Assembly (NCBI GenBank): GCA_934572465.1
Contig: CAKTLG010000004.1
Span: 1-64,000 of the forward strand
Direction: 5' to 3'
DNA: 64,000 nt
Source: an uncultured Oscillospiraceae bacterium
GTDB lineage: Bacteria > Bacillota > Clostridia > Oscillospirales > Oscillospiraceae
The notes under the pieces were generated by a model. The model made no database searches. It was not told the DNA's origin and saw nothing but the letters and a program-made list of their open reading frames with translations. Position 1 is the stretch's first letter; every line of letters begins with the position of its first letter. A program made the position numbers and the translations under genes. Of the stretch, positions 40,691-52,036 are shown in pieces.

Positions 40691-40706
40691 GTTTAGTATA
40701 TCAAAC
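40691..40706. promoter_or_regulatory. Downstream palindromic operator before the XRE-cupin gene
   Basis: GTTTAGTATATCAAAC shares ten of sixteen positions with the upstream site at 40600-40615. It abuts the ribosome-binding site. Binding here could block transcription or ribosome loading. Confidence 0.5.
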
Positions 40707-40717
40707 GGAGGTGCTGC

Positions 40718-41251
40718 ATGGACATCGGCAACAAGATCAAACAGCTGCGAACGCGAAAGGGACTGACTCTGGAGGAGCTTGCCAGCCGAAGCGAGCTTAC
40801 AAAGGGGTTTTTGTCCCAGTTGGAACGCGATCTCACCTCCCCCTCGATCGACTCGCTCAGCGATATCCTCGAGGCCCTCGGCACCAACCTCTCGGAATTT
40901 TTTCAGGAGGATAAAAACGACCAGTTCGTGTTCCGCGCGGAGGACTTCTTCGTCGACGAGCGCGAGGACTGCACCGTGAACTGGATCGTTCCCAACACGC
41001 AGAAAAACCAGATGGAGCCGATCCTGATCGAGCTGCCCTCGGGCGGGGAATCGTTCGAGGTCGAGCCGCACAGCGGCGAGGAGTTCGGCTATGTGGTCGA
41101 CGGCAGCGTCGTGCTCGAATGCGACGGCGAGCGCAGCGTGCTGCGCCGCGGAGAGACGTTCTACCTCCACGGGCGGACGTTCCACCATCTGAAAAACGAA
41201 CGCAAGACCACCGCGCGCGTGCTGTGGGTCTCCACCCCGCCGCTGTTCTGA
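40718..41251 (+). CDS. XRE-cupin regulator (PuuR-like)
   Basis: The 177-residue protein has an N-terminal XRE helix-turn-helix (KIKQLRTRKGLTLEELASRS, then LTKGFLSQLERDLTSPSIDS). Residues ~105-175 form a C-terminal cupin barrel (PHSGEEFGYVVDGSVVLECD, then ERSVLRRGETFYLHGRTFHH). It matches the regulators that commonly precede spermidine/putrescine importers in Firmicutes. It probably senses a polyamine and autoregulates the operon through the palindromes flanking the promoter. It starts 32 bases before potA. Confidence 0.92.
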   Translation: MDIGNKIKQLRTRKGLTLEELASRSELTKGFLSQLERDLTSPSIDSLSDILEALGTNLSEFFQEDKNDQFVFRAEDFFVDEREDCTVNWIVPNTQKNQMEPILIELPSGGESFEVEPHSGEEFGYVVDGSVVLECDGERSVLRRGETFYLHGRTFHHLKNERKTTARVLWVSTPPLF

Positions 41252-41282
41252 TATCAAGATAAACTTATGAGGAGAAACGGAA

Positions 41283-42868
<1,586 letters not shown>

Positions 42869-42872
<4 letters not shown>

Positions 42873-43705
42873 AGCACTTTCGTTCCATGACGTATCCCTA
42901 TATCGTGTGGATCTGCGCCATCATCGTCGTGCCGATGCTGCTGATCGTGCTCTATGCGTTCACCACCTCCGGCAACTCGGTGCTGACGTTCCAGTTCACG
43001 CTTGAAAACTTCGCCCGCTTTGTCACGGACAAGGTTTTTATGGACGTGCTGCTCCGCTCGCTCTATATTGCGGTCATCACCACGCTCATCTGCATCGCGC
43101 TCGGCTACCCCATCGCCTATGTCATCGCCCAGCGCGGCGGGCGCAGCAACACCATTTTGATCCTGCTCATCACCATGCCCACGTGGGTCAACATGCTGGT
43201 GCGCACCTATGCGTGGATGGGCATTTTACAGGACGAGGGCATTCTGAACACCATCCTCTCGTGGTTCGGCATCGGCCCCGTCGCAATGATCCACACGAGT
43301 TTTGCCGTCATCCTCGGCATGGTGTATAACTTCATCCCCTTCATGATCCTGCAGATCCACACCTCGCTTGCCAAGATGGATAAGAGTCTGCTCGAGGCGG
43401 CCAACGACCTCGGCGCAACGCCGGTGCAGGCGTTCCTGCGCGTGACGCTGCCGCTCTCGCTCCCCGGCGTCATTTCGGGCATCACGCTCGTGTTCCTGCC
43501 CGCAGTGTCGAGCTTCTTCATCCCCAAGCTCCTCGGCGGCGGACAGTATGTCCTCGTCGGCAACATCGTCGAAACGCAGTTCCTCACCTCCGGCGACTGG
43601 AACTTTGGCTCGGCCATCTCGCTGATCATGGCGGTCATTATCATGATCTCGATGTGGCTCACGCGCAAGGCGGACGTGCAGGTCGCCTCGCAGGGAAAGG
43701 AGTGA
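42869..43705 (+). CDS. potB: Spermidine/putrescine ABC transporter permease
   Basis: The 278-residue permease has six predicted membrane segments and the ATPase-contacting EAA loop [21 protein letters not shown] near residue 172. The GTG at 42869 is preferred. AAGGAGG lies six bases upstream and it overlaps the potA stop (GTGA). A GTG one codon earlier is too close to that site. It partners with the PotC part of the next gene. Confidence 0.93.
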
Positions 43706-43712
43706 CAGGCGC

Positions 43713-45617
43713 ATGAAAAAGAAACACTCCGCCCTCTCCAACGTGATCCTCGTGCTCACGATGCTGTTTTTCTACCTTCCGATCCTCTATATCATCGTCT
43801 TTTCGTTCAACGACTCCCGCTCGCTGACGAAATTCGGCGGCTTCTCGCTGCGCTGGTATGAAAAGATGTTCGCGGATTCAACAATGATGGAGGCCGTTTT
43901 GTATACGGTCGTCATCGCGGTCATCGCGACCGTCGTTTCCACCGTCGTCGGCACCATCACGGCCATCGGCCTGTCAAAGTCGAAAAAGGTCGTGCAGACC
44001 ATGGTGGAGCGCATCAACGACCTGCCCGTGATGAACCCCGATATCGTCACGGCCATCTCGCTTCTGATGTTCTTCAGCGTGCTGACGGTGAAAAAAGGCT
44101 TCGGAACGCTGCTCATCGCGCATATCATGTTCTGCATCCCCTACGTGATGCTCTCCGTCACGCCCAAGCTCCGCTCGCTCGACCCCAACCTCATCGACGC
44201 GGCGATGGACCTCGGCGCAACGCCGTTCCAGGCGCTCACGAAGGTCATCGTCCCCCAGATCAAGCCGGGCATCGTCTCGGGCGCGCTCATCGCGTTCACG
44301 ATGAGCTTTGACGATTTCGTCATTTCGTATTTCACGACGGGCAACGGCGTGAGCAACATCTCCATCCTCGTCTATACGATGTCCAAGCGCGTCAACCCCT
44401 CGATCAACGCGCTCTCCACCATCGTGATCCTGCTCATCACGCTGGCGCTCGGCGTCGTCAACATCGTGCCCATCGTGCGCGAAAAGCGCGAGAGGGACGC
44501 CAAGTCCTCCCGCGCCATGAGCCGCAGGGTCACAGCCGTCGCGGCGGGCGTACTCGCGCTCGCTATCCTCGGCGGCACGGTCGGCGCGGGCGTCGCGCAG
44601 AACCGCAGGAGCGCCGCCGCCATCGAAAAGTACGGCAGCAACGTCCTGAAGCTCTACCTCCCCGGCGAATACCTCGGCGAGAACGTTATCTCCGATTTTG
44701 AAAAGCAGTTCGGCGTGCGCGTCATCGTCGAAAACTTCGACTCCAACGAGATGATGTATACCAAGCTCATGGCCGGCGACCGCTACGACGTCATTATCCC
44801 GTCCGACTACATGATCGAGCGTCTGATGAAGGAGGACTACCTCCAGACGCTTGACAAGAGCCTGATCCCCAACATGGATAACATGGACGACGCCGTGCGC
44901 GGCATGAGCTACGACCCTGACAATGACTATTCCGTCCCCTACTTCTGGGGCAGCGTGGGCCTTGTCTACAACCATGAGAACGTCGATCCCGCCGTCGTCG
45001 AGGCGGAGGGCTGGGAGATCCTGCGCAACACCGACTATGCCGGCCGCATCTACATCTATGACTCCGAGCGTGACTCGTTCATGATGGCGTTCAAGGCGCT
45101 GGGCTACTCGATGAATACCGACGATCCCGACGAGATCAACGCCGCCTATGAGTGGCTGCTGGAGATGAACAACACCATGTCCCCCGTCTACGTGACCGAC
45201 GAGGTCATCGACGGCATGATGAACGGCTACAAGGACATCGCCGTCGTCTACTCCGGCGATGCGACCGTCGTTCTCGACGAGAACGAGGAGATGAGCTACT
45301 ACATGCCCTCTCAGGGCACGAACATCTGGTGCGACGCCATGGTCATCCCCAAGAATGCCGAGAATCCAAAGCTCGCCCACGAATTCATCAACTACATGCT
45401 CACCTACGAGGCGGCATTTGACAACACGGAAACGGTGGGTTATACTTCTCCCAACGCGGAGGTGTTCGAGGAGATGACCTCGTCCGAGGATCTCTACGCC
45501 GAAAATGCGGCGTATCTGCCCCGCAGCGGCTATGCCGAGGACGAAATGTTCCATGACAATCAGGTGCTCATGCGCGAGCTGAGCAGGCTCTGGATCAAGG
45601 TCAAGGCCGCGAAGTAA
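43713..45617 (+). CDS. potCD: PotC permease fused to PotD polyamine-binding protein
   Basis: The 634-residue protein is a fusion. Residues ~1-258 are the PotC permease with six membrane segments and the EAA motif DAAMDLGATPFQALTKV. A basic linker and an extra transmembrane segment (VTAVAAGVLALAILGGTVG, residues ~273-291) follow. Residues ~312-634 are a PotD-like binding protein (LKLYLPGEYLGENVISDFE, then SVPYFWGSVGLVYN and IWCDAMVIPKNAENPKLAHE). The extra segment places the receptor outside the cell. PotCD fusions are known in Firmicutes. The frame has no stop at the junction, so this is not a sequencing artefact of two genes. Confidence 0.93.
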   Translation: MKKKHSALSNVILVLTMLFFYLPILYIIVFSFNDSRSLTKFGGFSLRWYEKMFADSTMMEAVLYTVVIAVIATVVSTVVGTITAIGLSKSKKVVQTMVERINDLPVMNPDIVTAISLLMFFSVLTVKKGFGTLLIAHIMFCIPYVMLSVTPKLRSLDPNLIDAAMDLGATPFQALTKVIVPQIKPGIVSGALIAFTMSFDDFVISYFTTGNGVSNISILVYTMSKRVNPSINALSTIVILLITLALGVVNIVPIVREKRERDAKSSRAMSRRVTAVAAGVLALAILGGTVGAGVAQNRRSAAAIEKYGSNVLKLYLPGEYLGENVISDFEKQFGVRVIVENFDSNEMMYTKLMAGDRYDVIIPSDYMIERLMKEDYLQTLDKSLIPNMDNMDDAVRGMSYDPDNDYSVPYFWGSVGLVYNHENVDPAVVEAEGWEILRNTDYAGRIYIYDSERDSFMMAFKALGYSMNTDDPDEINAAYEWLLEMNNTMSPVYVTDEVIDGMMNGYKDIAVVYSGDATVVLDENEEMSYYMPSQGTNIWCDAMVIPKNAENPKLAHEFINYMLTYEAAFDNTETVGYTSPNAEVFEEMTSSEDLYAENAAYLPRSGYAEDEMFHDNQVLMRELSRLWIKVKAAK

Positions 45618-45638
45618 CAAAGCAAAGGAGTTTTTTCT

Positions 45639-46028
45639 ATGAAGATCGGAGATACTTTTACCGTTAAGAAAACCGTCACCGAGGACATGACCGCGGCCGC
45701 GCTCGGCAGCGGCGGCCTTCCGGTGTTCGGCACGCCGTACCTCATCGCCATGATCGAAAGCGCCGCCTTCACCTATCTCCAGCAGGAGCTTCCCGAGGGC
45801 AAGAGCACCGTCGGCACGAAGGTGGACGTCTCCCACGTCTCTCCCTCCCCCGTCGGCATGGAGATCACCGCGTCCGTTGAGGTCACGGACATTTCCGCAA
45901 ACGGCAAGCTGATCGACTTCAGGGCAAGCGTCGCCGACACTGCCGGTCTGATCGGCGAGGGCACACACCAGCGCGCCATCGTCACTGTGGACCGCTTCAT
46001 GGACAAGTGCCAGGCCAAGCTTGGCTGA
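45639..46028 (+). CDS. FlK-like hotdog thioesterase
   Basis: The 129-residue protein has a hotdog fold like the fluoroacetyl-CoA thioesterase FlK. T32 (VFGTPYLI), E40 (MIESAAF) and H66 (DVSHVSPSPVG) fit the FlK catalytic triad spacing. It ends with the typical GTHQRAIV motif. The real substrate is probably another acyl-CoA. It follows potCD by 21 bases, so it is likely co-transcribed, but no functional link to polyamine transport is evident. Confidence 0.85.
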   Translation: MKIGDTFTVKKTVTEDMTAAALGSGGLPVFGTPYLIAMIESAAFTYLQQELPEGKSTVGTKVDVSHVSPSPVGMEITASVEVTDISANGKLIDFRASVADTAGLIGEGTHQRAIVTVDRFMDKCQAKLG

Positions 46029-46048
46029 TTTTGTAAGGAGGAACGCAG

Positions 46049-46921
46049 ATGCATTACTCGGGAGCCGTTTACCGTCCCCCCAGCGAGGCGCGCAGCCTGA
46101 TCGTGCAGTGCACGCTCGGGTGCAGCCATAACAAGTGCGCCTTCTGCACGATGTATAAGGACAAAAAGTTCTCCATCAACCCCATCGAGCAGGTGCTCGC
46201 GGATCTTGCCGAGGCGCGCTCCTACAGCCGCTATATCGAAAAGATCTTCCTCGCCGACGGCGACGCGCTGATCCTGCCGATGGACTATCTGCTCACGGTG
46301 CTGGACTATATCCGGCAGTATTTCCCCGAGTGCAGGCGCGTTGCGGCCTACGCGACCACCAAGGCCGTCATGCGCAAGACGGACGAGGAGCTGCGCACGC
46401 TGCGCGAGCACGGGCTCGGTATCGTGTATATCGGCCTTGAGAGCGGCAACGAAGCGCTGCTCGAGAAGTTCTGCAAGGGCGTCACGGCCGAGGAGACGGT
46501 CGTAAACGCCATTCGCTGCAAGGCAGCCGGCATCGCCATTTCCGTCACGGCCATCAACGGCATGGCAGGCGCAAACGGCGACTGGCAGTCCCACGCCATC
46601 GACACGGCAAAGGCCGTGTCGCGCATGAAGCCGGACTATATCGCGTTTTTAACGCTGCGCGTCTACTCCGGCACGCCGCTGCACGACTGGATCGCAAGCG
46701 GTGAATTCAAGATGATGAACCCCACCGAGCTGATGACAGAAACGCGGCTTTTCCTGGAGCACATCGACTCAGACGGCAGTGTCTTCCGCTCGAACCACGC
46801 CTCGAACTATCTTCCCCTCGGCGGTACGCTCAACCGCGACCGCGAGGCGCTTATCCACACCATCGATGAAGCACTCGACGGCAAGGTGCGCCTGCGCCGC
46901 GCCGTAGAGCTGGGACTGTAG
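46049..46921 (+). CDS. Radical SAM protein of the Elp3/HemN-like superfamily
   Basis: The 290-residue protein has the iron-sulfur cluster motif GCSHNKCAFCTMYKDKKF near residue 25 and the SAM-binding region VYIGLESGNEALL near residue 130. It resembles uncharacterised radical SAM proteins that share the GCSHNxCxFC signature. No substrate is known. It lies 20 bases after the thioesterase and ends the pot operon at a bidirectional terminator. Confidence 0.87.
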   Translation: MHYSGAVYRPPSEARSLIVQCTLGCSHNKCAFCTMYKDKKFSINPIEQVLADLAEARSYSRYIEKIFLADGDALILPMDYLLTVLDYIRQYFPECRRVAAYATTKAVMRKTDEELRTLREHGLGIVYIGLESGNEALLEKFCKGVTAEETVVNAIRCKAAGIAISVTAINGMAGANGDWQSHAIDTAKAVSRMKPDYIAFLTLRVYSGTPLHDWIASGEFKMMNPTELMTETRLFLEHIDSDGSVFRSNHASNYLPLGGTLNRDREALIHTIDEALDGKVRLRRAVELGL

Positions 46922-46928
46922 CACCGCA

Positions 46929-46964
46929 AAAAAAGAAGACCTGCCGCAGCAGGTCTTCTTTTTT
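46929..46964. terminator. Bidirectional terminator between the radical SAM gene and polC
   Basis: AAAAGAAGACCTGC and GCAGGTCTTCTTTT form a long perfect stem around CGCA, with A and T tracts on both sides. It lies between convergent stops. Confidence 0.9.
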
Positions 46965-46966
46965 GC

Positions 46967-49900
46967 TCAAAACAGCGTGAGCTGGCTCGTTTCCGGCAGC
47001 CCCGCGAATGCGCCGAGCGCACGCAGCTGGTCGATGTGCGTCTGTGAGAGCTTGTTGCAGCACATGGAAAACTCCTCGACAGATGTAAAGTCTTTCCCCT
47101 TTCGTTTTTCCACGGTGTCAAGCGCCGCAGTCTCGCCGAGGCCGCGGACGGACGTAAACGGCGGCAGCAGGCCGTTTTCTGTGACGATGAACTTCGTCGC
47201 ATCGCTGCGATAAATGTCAATGGGCTCAAAATGGAAGCCACGCAGACAAAATTCGTAGCAGACCTCAAGCGTCGTCATCAGGTCCTGCTCCACGGCGGTC
47301 GCATCCTTGTTGTTTTCGATCTCGCGGATGCGGCGGCGCAGACTGTCTGCATCCTTGCAGCACTCGGCGGCGTCGAACGCCTTGGCGCGAATGGAGAAGA
47401 ACGTCGCGTAGAACGCGAGCGGCTCATGCACCTTGAACCACGCGATGCGGAACGCCATCATGACATAGGCGACCGCGTGCGCCTTCGGGAAGAGGTAGCC
47501 GATTTTGGCAAGCGACTCGATGTACCACTCCGGCACGTCGTGCTTTCGCATCTCCTCGACCCACATCGGCCAGTCCCCCGCCTTGCCCTTTTTGACCTTG
47601 CCCTTACGCACGGCCTCCATGATCTTGAAGCTCATCTTCGGATCGAGTCCCATATGGATGAGGTAGAGCATGATATCGTCGCGGCAGCCGACCGTTTCCA
47701 GAACGCTGGCCGTACCGCTGATGATGAGGTCCTTCGCGTTGCCGAGCCAAACGTCCGTGCCGTGGGAGAAGCCGGAAAGGCGCAGCAGCGTGTTGAAGTC
47801 CTTCGGCTGCGTATCGACGAGCATCTGGCGCGTGAAGCGCGTGTTGAACTCCGGAATGGCGACGGCCCCCGTAGGGCCGAGCACCTCGTCGTTCTCGTAG
47901 CCGAGGACCTTGGACGAGATGAAGATCGACATCGTGTCCGGATCGTCGAGCGGGATGGCGCGGGCATTCACGCCCGTGAGGTTCTCGAGCATGCGGATCA
48001 TCGTCGGGTCATCGTGACCGAGCATATCGAGCTTCAGGAGGTTATCCTCCATGCAGTGGTATTCAAAATGCGTGGTGATGGTGTCGCTGTCGGGATCGTC
48101 CGCAGGATGCTGCACGGGGCAAAAATCCTCGATATCCATATCGTCCGGCACAACGACGAGTCCGCCGGGGTGCTGGCCCGTCGTGCGGCGCACGCCGACG
48201 CAGCCGGCCGTCAGGCGGTCGATCTCGGCGCTGCCGGCGGCAATGCCGTTCTCCTCAAGGTATTTTTTGACAAAGCCGTAGGCCGTTTTTTCCGCGAGCG
48301 TACCGATCGTGCCCGCGCGGAAGACCTGCGTCTTGCCGAACATCTCGACCGCGTGCTGATGCGCGCGCGCCTGATATTCACCAGAGAAGTTCAGATCGAT
48401 ATCCGGCACCTTGCCGCCGCCGTAGCCGAGAAACGTTTCAAACGGGATGTCGAAGCCGTCCTTGACGTACTTCGTCCCGCAGACAGGGCAGACCTTATCC
48501 GGCATATCCGCGCCGCAGCCGTAGCCCTCGTCGCCGTGGAACTCCACATTGCGGCACTTGGGACAGCGATAGTGCGGCGGCAGGGCGTTGACCTCGGTGA
48601 TGCCCGCCATGTAGGCAACGAGCGACGAGCCGACCGACCCTCGCGAGCCGACCAGATACCCGCACTCGAGCGAGCGCTGCACGAGCTTCTGCGCCGACAT
48701 ATAGACCACGTCGTACTTGCCGAGGATGCCGCCCAGCTCAATGTTCAGCCGGTCGACGATCAGCTGCGGCAGCTCTTCTCCGTAAAGCTCATGCGCTTTC
48801 CCCCAGACCATGCGGTCAAGGTCCTCCTCCGAGTTCTCAAGCCGCGGCGGGAAAAGCTTCCCCTTGGGCAGCAGCTCGATGTCCTCTACCTGCTCGGCGA
48901 TGGCGCGCGTGTTGGTCACAACGACCTCATAGGCCTTCTCCTTGCCGAGATAGTCGAATTCCTTGAGCATTTCATCCGTCGTGCGGAAGTAGAGCGGGAC
49001 GGGCTCGTTCGCGTCGGGAAATTTCTTCGACGCGAGCAGGATGTGGCGGTAGACCTCATCCTCGGGATCAAGGAAATGGACGTCGCCCGTCGCACAGACG
49101 GGCTTGCCGAGCTCTTCGCCTAAGCGGACGACCGTGCGGTTGAAATCCCGCAGGTCCTCGTCGTCGCGCACCGTACCGTCGCGCACCATGAAGCGGTTGT
49201 TGCAGATGGGCTGTATCTCCAGAAAATCATAATAGGACGCGATGCGCTTGAGTTCGCTCCAGTCCTTATGGTCGACGATGGCGCGGAACAGCTCGCCCGC
49301 CTCGCACGCCGAGCCGACGATCAGCCCCTCGCGGTGCTGGTTCAGCTCGCTCTTGGGGATGATCGGCACGCGCTTGAAATACTTGAGGTTCGAAGCCGAA
49401 ATGAGCTGATAGAGGTTTTTGAGCCCCACCTTGTTCTTTGCGATCAGGATGATGTGCTTCGGGAAGCGGCTGCGCTTCATCCCCAGCGGGCGAAGCTTCG
49501 CCATTTCGTCGTTGATCTGCTGGATCCGCGTCACGCCGCGCTCCTCGAGCATAACAAAGAACTTCGCCAGCATCTGCGCGACCGGCACCGCGTCGTCGGA
49601 GGCGCGGTGGTGGTTGAACTGCGGCAGCTGCAGGTGATCGGCTACGATGTCGAGCTTGTACTTGCCAAGCTCCGGCAGAAGGTTCTGCGCAAAGATGAGC
49701 GAATCGAGATACGTCGGCTCAAACGGAAGGCCGCACTTTTTGCAGCCCGCGCGGATAAAGCTGATATCGAACTCCGCGTTGTGCGCGGCAAGCGGACGAT
49801 CGCCCGCAAAATCGAGGAAAGCGCGCAGCGCCTGCTCAAGCTTCGGCGCGCCGCGCAGCATCTCGTCCGTAATACCGGTCAGGCCGATGATCTCGGGTGA

Positions 49901-50950
49901 AAGGCGGCGCTCGGGGTCGACAAAGGTCTGGAACGTGTCCACGATCTCGCCGTTTTTCAGGATGACCGCGCCGATCTCCGTGATGGCGTCGTTCGCCACC
50001 TTGAGGCCGGTCGTTTCAATGTCGAAGCAGCATATTTCCGTGGAAAAGTCGCCGTCCTGCGTGCCGTGTACGGCGATGCGGTCGTCGAGATTGTTGATTA
50101 AATAGCCCTCGCAACCGTAAAGTAGTTTTATTTTACCTTCTCCGGTGTGCCAGGCGTCCGGAAAGCTCTGCGCAACGCCGTGGTCGGTGATGGCGATGGC
50201 CGGCATCCCCCACTTGATCGCGCGCTTGACGGCCGCCGCCGTATCAGTCAGCGCGTCCATGTTGGACATACGCGTATGCAGATGCAGCTCCACACGCTTC
50301 TCCTCCGCCGTGTCCTGACGCTCGGCGTGCTCGATCTGCATGATGTCCTGCGGGTTGAGCTGCATGTCCTTGCCGTCGTAGGAAAGCTCCATGCGTCCGC
50401 TGACGCGCAGCCACATCCCCTCGGAGATCCTTCCGTTCAGCTCAAGCGCCTCGCGCTCGGACAGGCTGCGCCGGATCATCAGCGAGCCCTCATAATCTGT
50501 GATCTCCACGAGCATCGTCCACATGCCTGCCCTGCGCGTCTCGTGGCAGTCAAACTTGAAGACCTTCCCCTCAACAACAACGTGTCCGGCCTTCGGCGTC
50601 AGCTCGCGGATGGGCAGCACGCGTCCCTTGGCGATCTCACGCCCCATGATGACGCTGCCGCCGCCGCTGACCTTGCGGCCTGCGTTCTTCATCATGTCGG
50701 GAAAGCTCTCGGCCGTCGAGCGTGCATTTATGGTGACGCGCTTGAGCTCATAGCTGCGCGCGAGCAGCTGCTCCGCCGCCTCGCGCGCGGCATCGCTCAG
50801 CTCCGCGCGCACGGTCATATCAAGCGTCATCACGCGCTTTTCCGGCTCGAGCACAATGTTCGTCACCGTCGCGGCGTTGAGCGGGACGCGCAGATCGAAC
50901 GGCGGTGCAAAGTCGGTGAATAATTCAAAAAACGGTATCTTTTGTGCCAT
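46967..50950 (-). CDS. polC: DNA polymerase III PolC
   Basis: The 1327-residue replicase has the PolC order. An OB fold (GHVVVEGKVFKFDCHETRR) comes first, then a PHP domain (VELHLHTRMSNMDALTD). The proofreading exonuclease inserted in it has CFDIETTGLKVANDAITEIG. A zinc-binding segment (CPKCRNVEF, then CPVCGTKY) and the polymerase core (VPDIDLNFSGEYQARAHQHAV) follow. The ATG at 50950 is chosen because AGGG lies eight bases upstream and it gives AQKIPFFELF. It is last in the pyrH-...-polC operon. Confidence 0.96.
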   Translation of the reverse strand: MAQKIPFFELFTDFAPPFDLRVPLNAATVTNIVLEPEKRVMTLDMTVRAELSDAAREAAEQLLARSYELKRVTINARSTAESFPDMMKNAGRKVSGGGSVIMGREIAKGRVLPIRELTPKAGHVVVEGKVFKFDCHETRRAGMWTMLVEITDYEGSLMIRRSLSEREALELNGRISEGMWLRVSGRMELSYDGKDMQLNPQDIMQIEHAERQDTAEEKRVELHLHTRMSNMDALTDTAAAVKRAIKWGMPAIAITDHGVAQSFPDAWHTGEGKIKLLYGCEGYLINNLDDRIAVHGTQDGDFSTEICCFDIETTGLKVANDAITEIGAVILKNGEIVDTFQTFVDPERRLSPEIIGLTGITDEMLRGAPKLEQALRAFLDFAGDRPLAAHNAEFDISFIRAGCKKCGLPFEPTYLDSLIFAQNLLPELGKYKLDIVADHLQLPQFNHHRASDDAVPVAQMLAKFFVMLEERGVTRIQQINDEMAKLRPLGMKRSRFPKHIILIAKNKVGLKNLYQLISASNLKYFKRVPIIPKSELNQHREGLIVGSACEAGELFRAIVDHKDWSELKRIASYYDFLEIQPICNNRFMVRDGTVRDDEDLRDFNRTVVRLGEELGKPVCATGDVHFLDPEDEVYRHILLASKKFPDANEPVPLYFRTTDEMLKEFDYLGKEKAYEVVVTNTRAIAEQVEDIELLPKGKLFPPRLENSEEDLDRMVWGKAHELYGEELPQLIVDRLNIELGGILGKYDVVYMSAQKLVQRSLECGYLVGSRGSVGSSLVAYMAGITEVNALPPHYRCPKCRNVEFHGDEGYGCGADMPDKVCPVCGTKYVKDGFDIPFETFLGYGGGKVPDIDLNFSGEYQARAHQHAVEMFGKTQVFRAGTIGTLAEKTAYGFVKKYLEENGIAAGSAEIDRLTAGCVGVRRTTGQHPGGLVVVPDDMDIEDFCPVQHPADDPDSDTITTHFEYHCMEDNLLKLDMLGHDDPTMIRMLENLTGVNARAIPLDDPDTMSIFISSKVLGYENDEVLGPTGAVAIPEFNTRFTRQMLVDTQPKDFNTLLRLSGFSHGTDVWLGNAKDLIISGTASVLETVGCRDDIMLYLIHMGLDPKMSFKIMEAVRKGKVKKGKAGDWPMWVEEMRKHDVPEWYIESLAKIGYLFPKAHAVAYVMMAFRIAWFKVHEPLAFYATFFSIRAKAFDAAECCKDADSLRRRIREIENNKDATAVEQDLMTTLEVCYEFCLRGFHFEPIDIYRSDATKFIVTENGLLPPFTSVRGLGETAALDTVEKRKGKDFTSVEEFSMCCNKLSQTHIDQLRALGAFAGLPETSQLTLF

Positions 50951-50986
50951 AGCCACAACCCTGTCTCCGTATCCTTTCAAACTCGC

Positions 50987-52024
50987 TCAGAGCTTCTCGA
51001 TCTCCTCCATCAGTGCATCCACAAGCTTTTCCTGCGGCACCTTGTAAAGCACTTCTCCTTTTCGGAAGATCAAGCCCTCTCCCTTGCCGCCGGCCACGCC
51101 GATATCCGCAGCCGAGGCCTCGCCCGGGCCATTGACGACGCAGCCCATCACGGCGACCGTGATGTTCTTTTTGCAGCCGGCAAGGCGGCGCTCGAGTTCC
51201 TCGGCAATGGGGATCATGTTATACGCCGTGCGGCCGCATGTCGGGCAGGAAATAAGGTTCACCCCGCTGCTCCGGATGCCGCAGGCCTGCAAAATGCGCT
51301 TTGCCGCGCAGACCTCTTCCACGGGGTCCGCCGTGAGCGAAACGCGCATCGTATCGCCGATGCCCTCGCACAAAAGCCCCCCGATGCCGATGGCGGACTT
51401 CAAAAGTCCCATCGAAGGCGTGCCCGCCTCGGTCACGCCAAGATGGAGCGGATAGTCTACCCTTTCGTGCAGCAGCCGGTAGGCCGCCATATTGAGCGGC
51501 ACGTCCGAGCTCTTGACCGAGATGCAGATATCGGTGAAATCAAACTTTTCAAGCAGCCGCACATGCCGCAGCGCGCTTTCGACAAGCGCTTCCGGCGTGA
51601 CGCGGCCATATTTTTCGAGCAGTTCCTTTTCCAGCGACCCGCCGTTCACACCGATGCGGATGGGGAGGCGATGTGCGCGGCAGGCGTCAACGACCGCCTT
51701 CACGCGGTCCTCTCCCCCGATGTTGCCGGGATTGATGCGGATCTTGTCCGCGCCGCGCGCCGCCGCTTCGATGGCAAGACGGTAGTCAAAGTGGATATCC
51801 GCGACGAGCGGGATGGAGATGTTCGCCTTGATCTCGCTCAACGCGCGCGCGGCCTCCATGTTCGGCACCGTGACGCGCACGATCTCGCAGCCCGCCTGCT
51901 CCAGCGCATGGATCTGCGCAATGGTGGCCCTGGCATCCTCCGTGCGCGTGTTGCACATCGACTGTATCGTGACCGGCGCGCCGCCGCCGATGGCGACGCC
52001 GCCCGCAAGGATCTGCCTGCTCAT
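50987..52024 (-). CDS. ispG: 4-hydroxy-3-methylbut-2-en-1-yl diphosphate synthase
   Basis: The 345-residue iron-sulfur enzyme is the penultimate MEP-pathway step. The C-terminal cluster ligands are visible in NLISCPTCGRTAYNMIP and VMGCVVNGPGEA. The TIM-barrel start is MSRQILAGGVAIGGGAPVTIQSM. It is followed by polC and preceded by rseP. With IspH at the left of the window, both iron-sulfur enzymes of the pathway are encoded here. Confidence 0.95.
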   Translation of the reverse strand: MSRQILAGGVAIGGGAPVTIQSMCNTRTEDARATIAQIHALEQAGCEIVRVTVPNMEAARALSEIKANISIPLVADIHFDYRLAIEAAARGADKIRINPGNIGGEDRVKAVVDACRAHRLPIRIGVNGGSLEKELLEKYGRVTPEALVESALRHVRLLEKFDFTDICISVKSSDVPLNMAAYRLLHERVDYPLHLGVTEAGTPSMGLLKSAIGIGGLLCEGIGDTMRVSLTADPVEEVCAAKRILQACGIRSSGVNLISCPTCGRTAYNMIPIAEELERRLAGCKKNITVAVMGCVVNGPGEASAADIGVAGGKGEGLIFRKGEVLYKVPQEKLVDALMEEIEKL

Positions 52025-52036
52025 TTTTCTTCCTCC

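Noticed and set aside
43974..45968. Minus-strand open frame of 664 codons
   Set aside because: Antisense to the potCD fusion and the thioesterase; no domain recognised.
47231..49123. Plus-strand open frame of 630 codons
   Set aside because: Antisense to polC; composition is that of a shadow frame.
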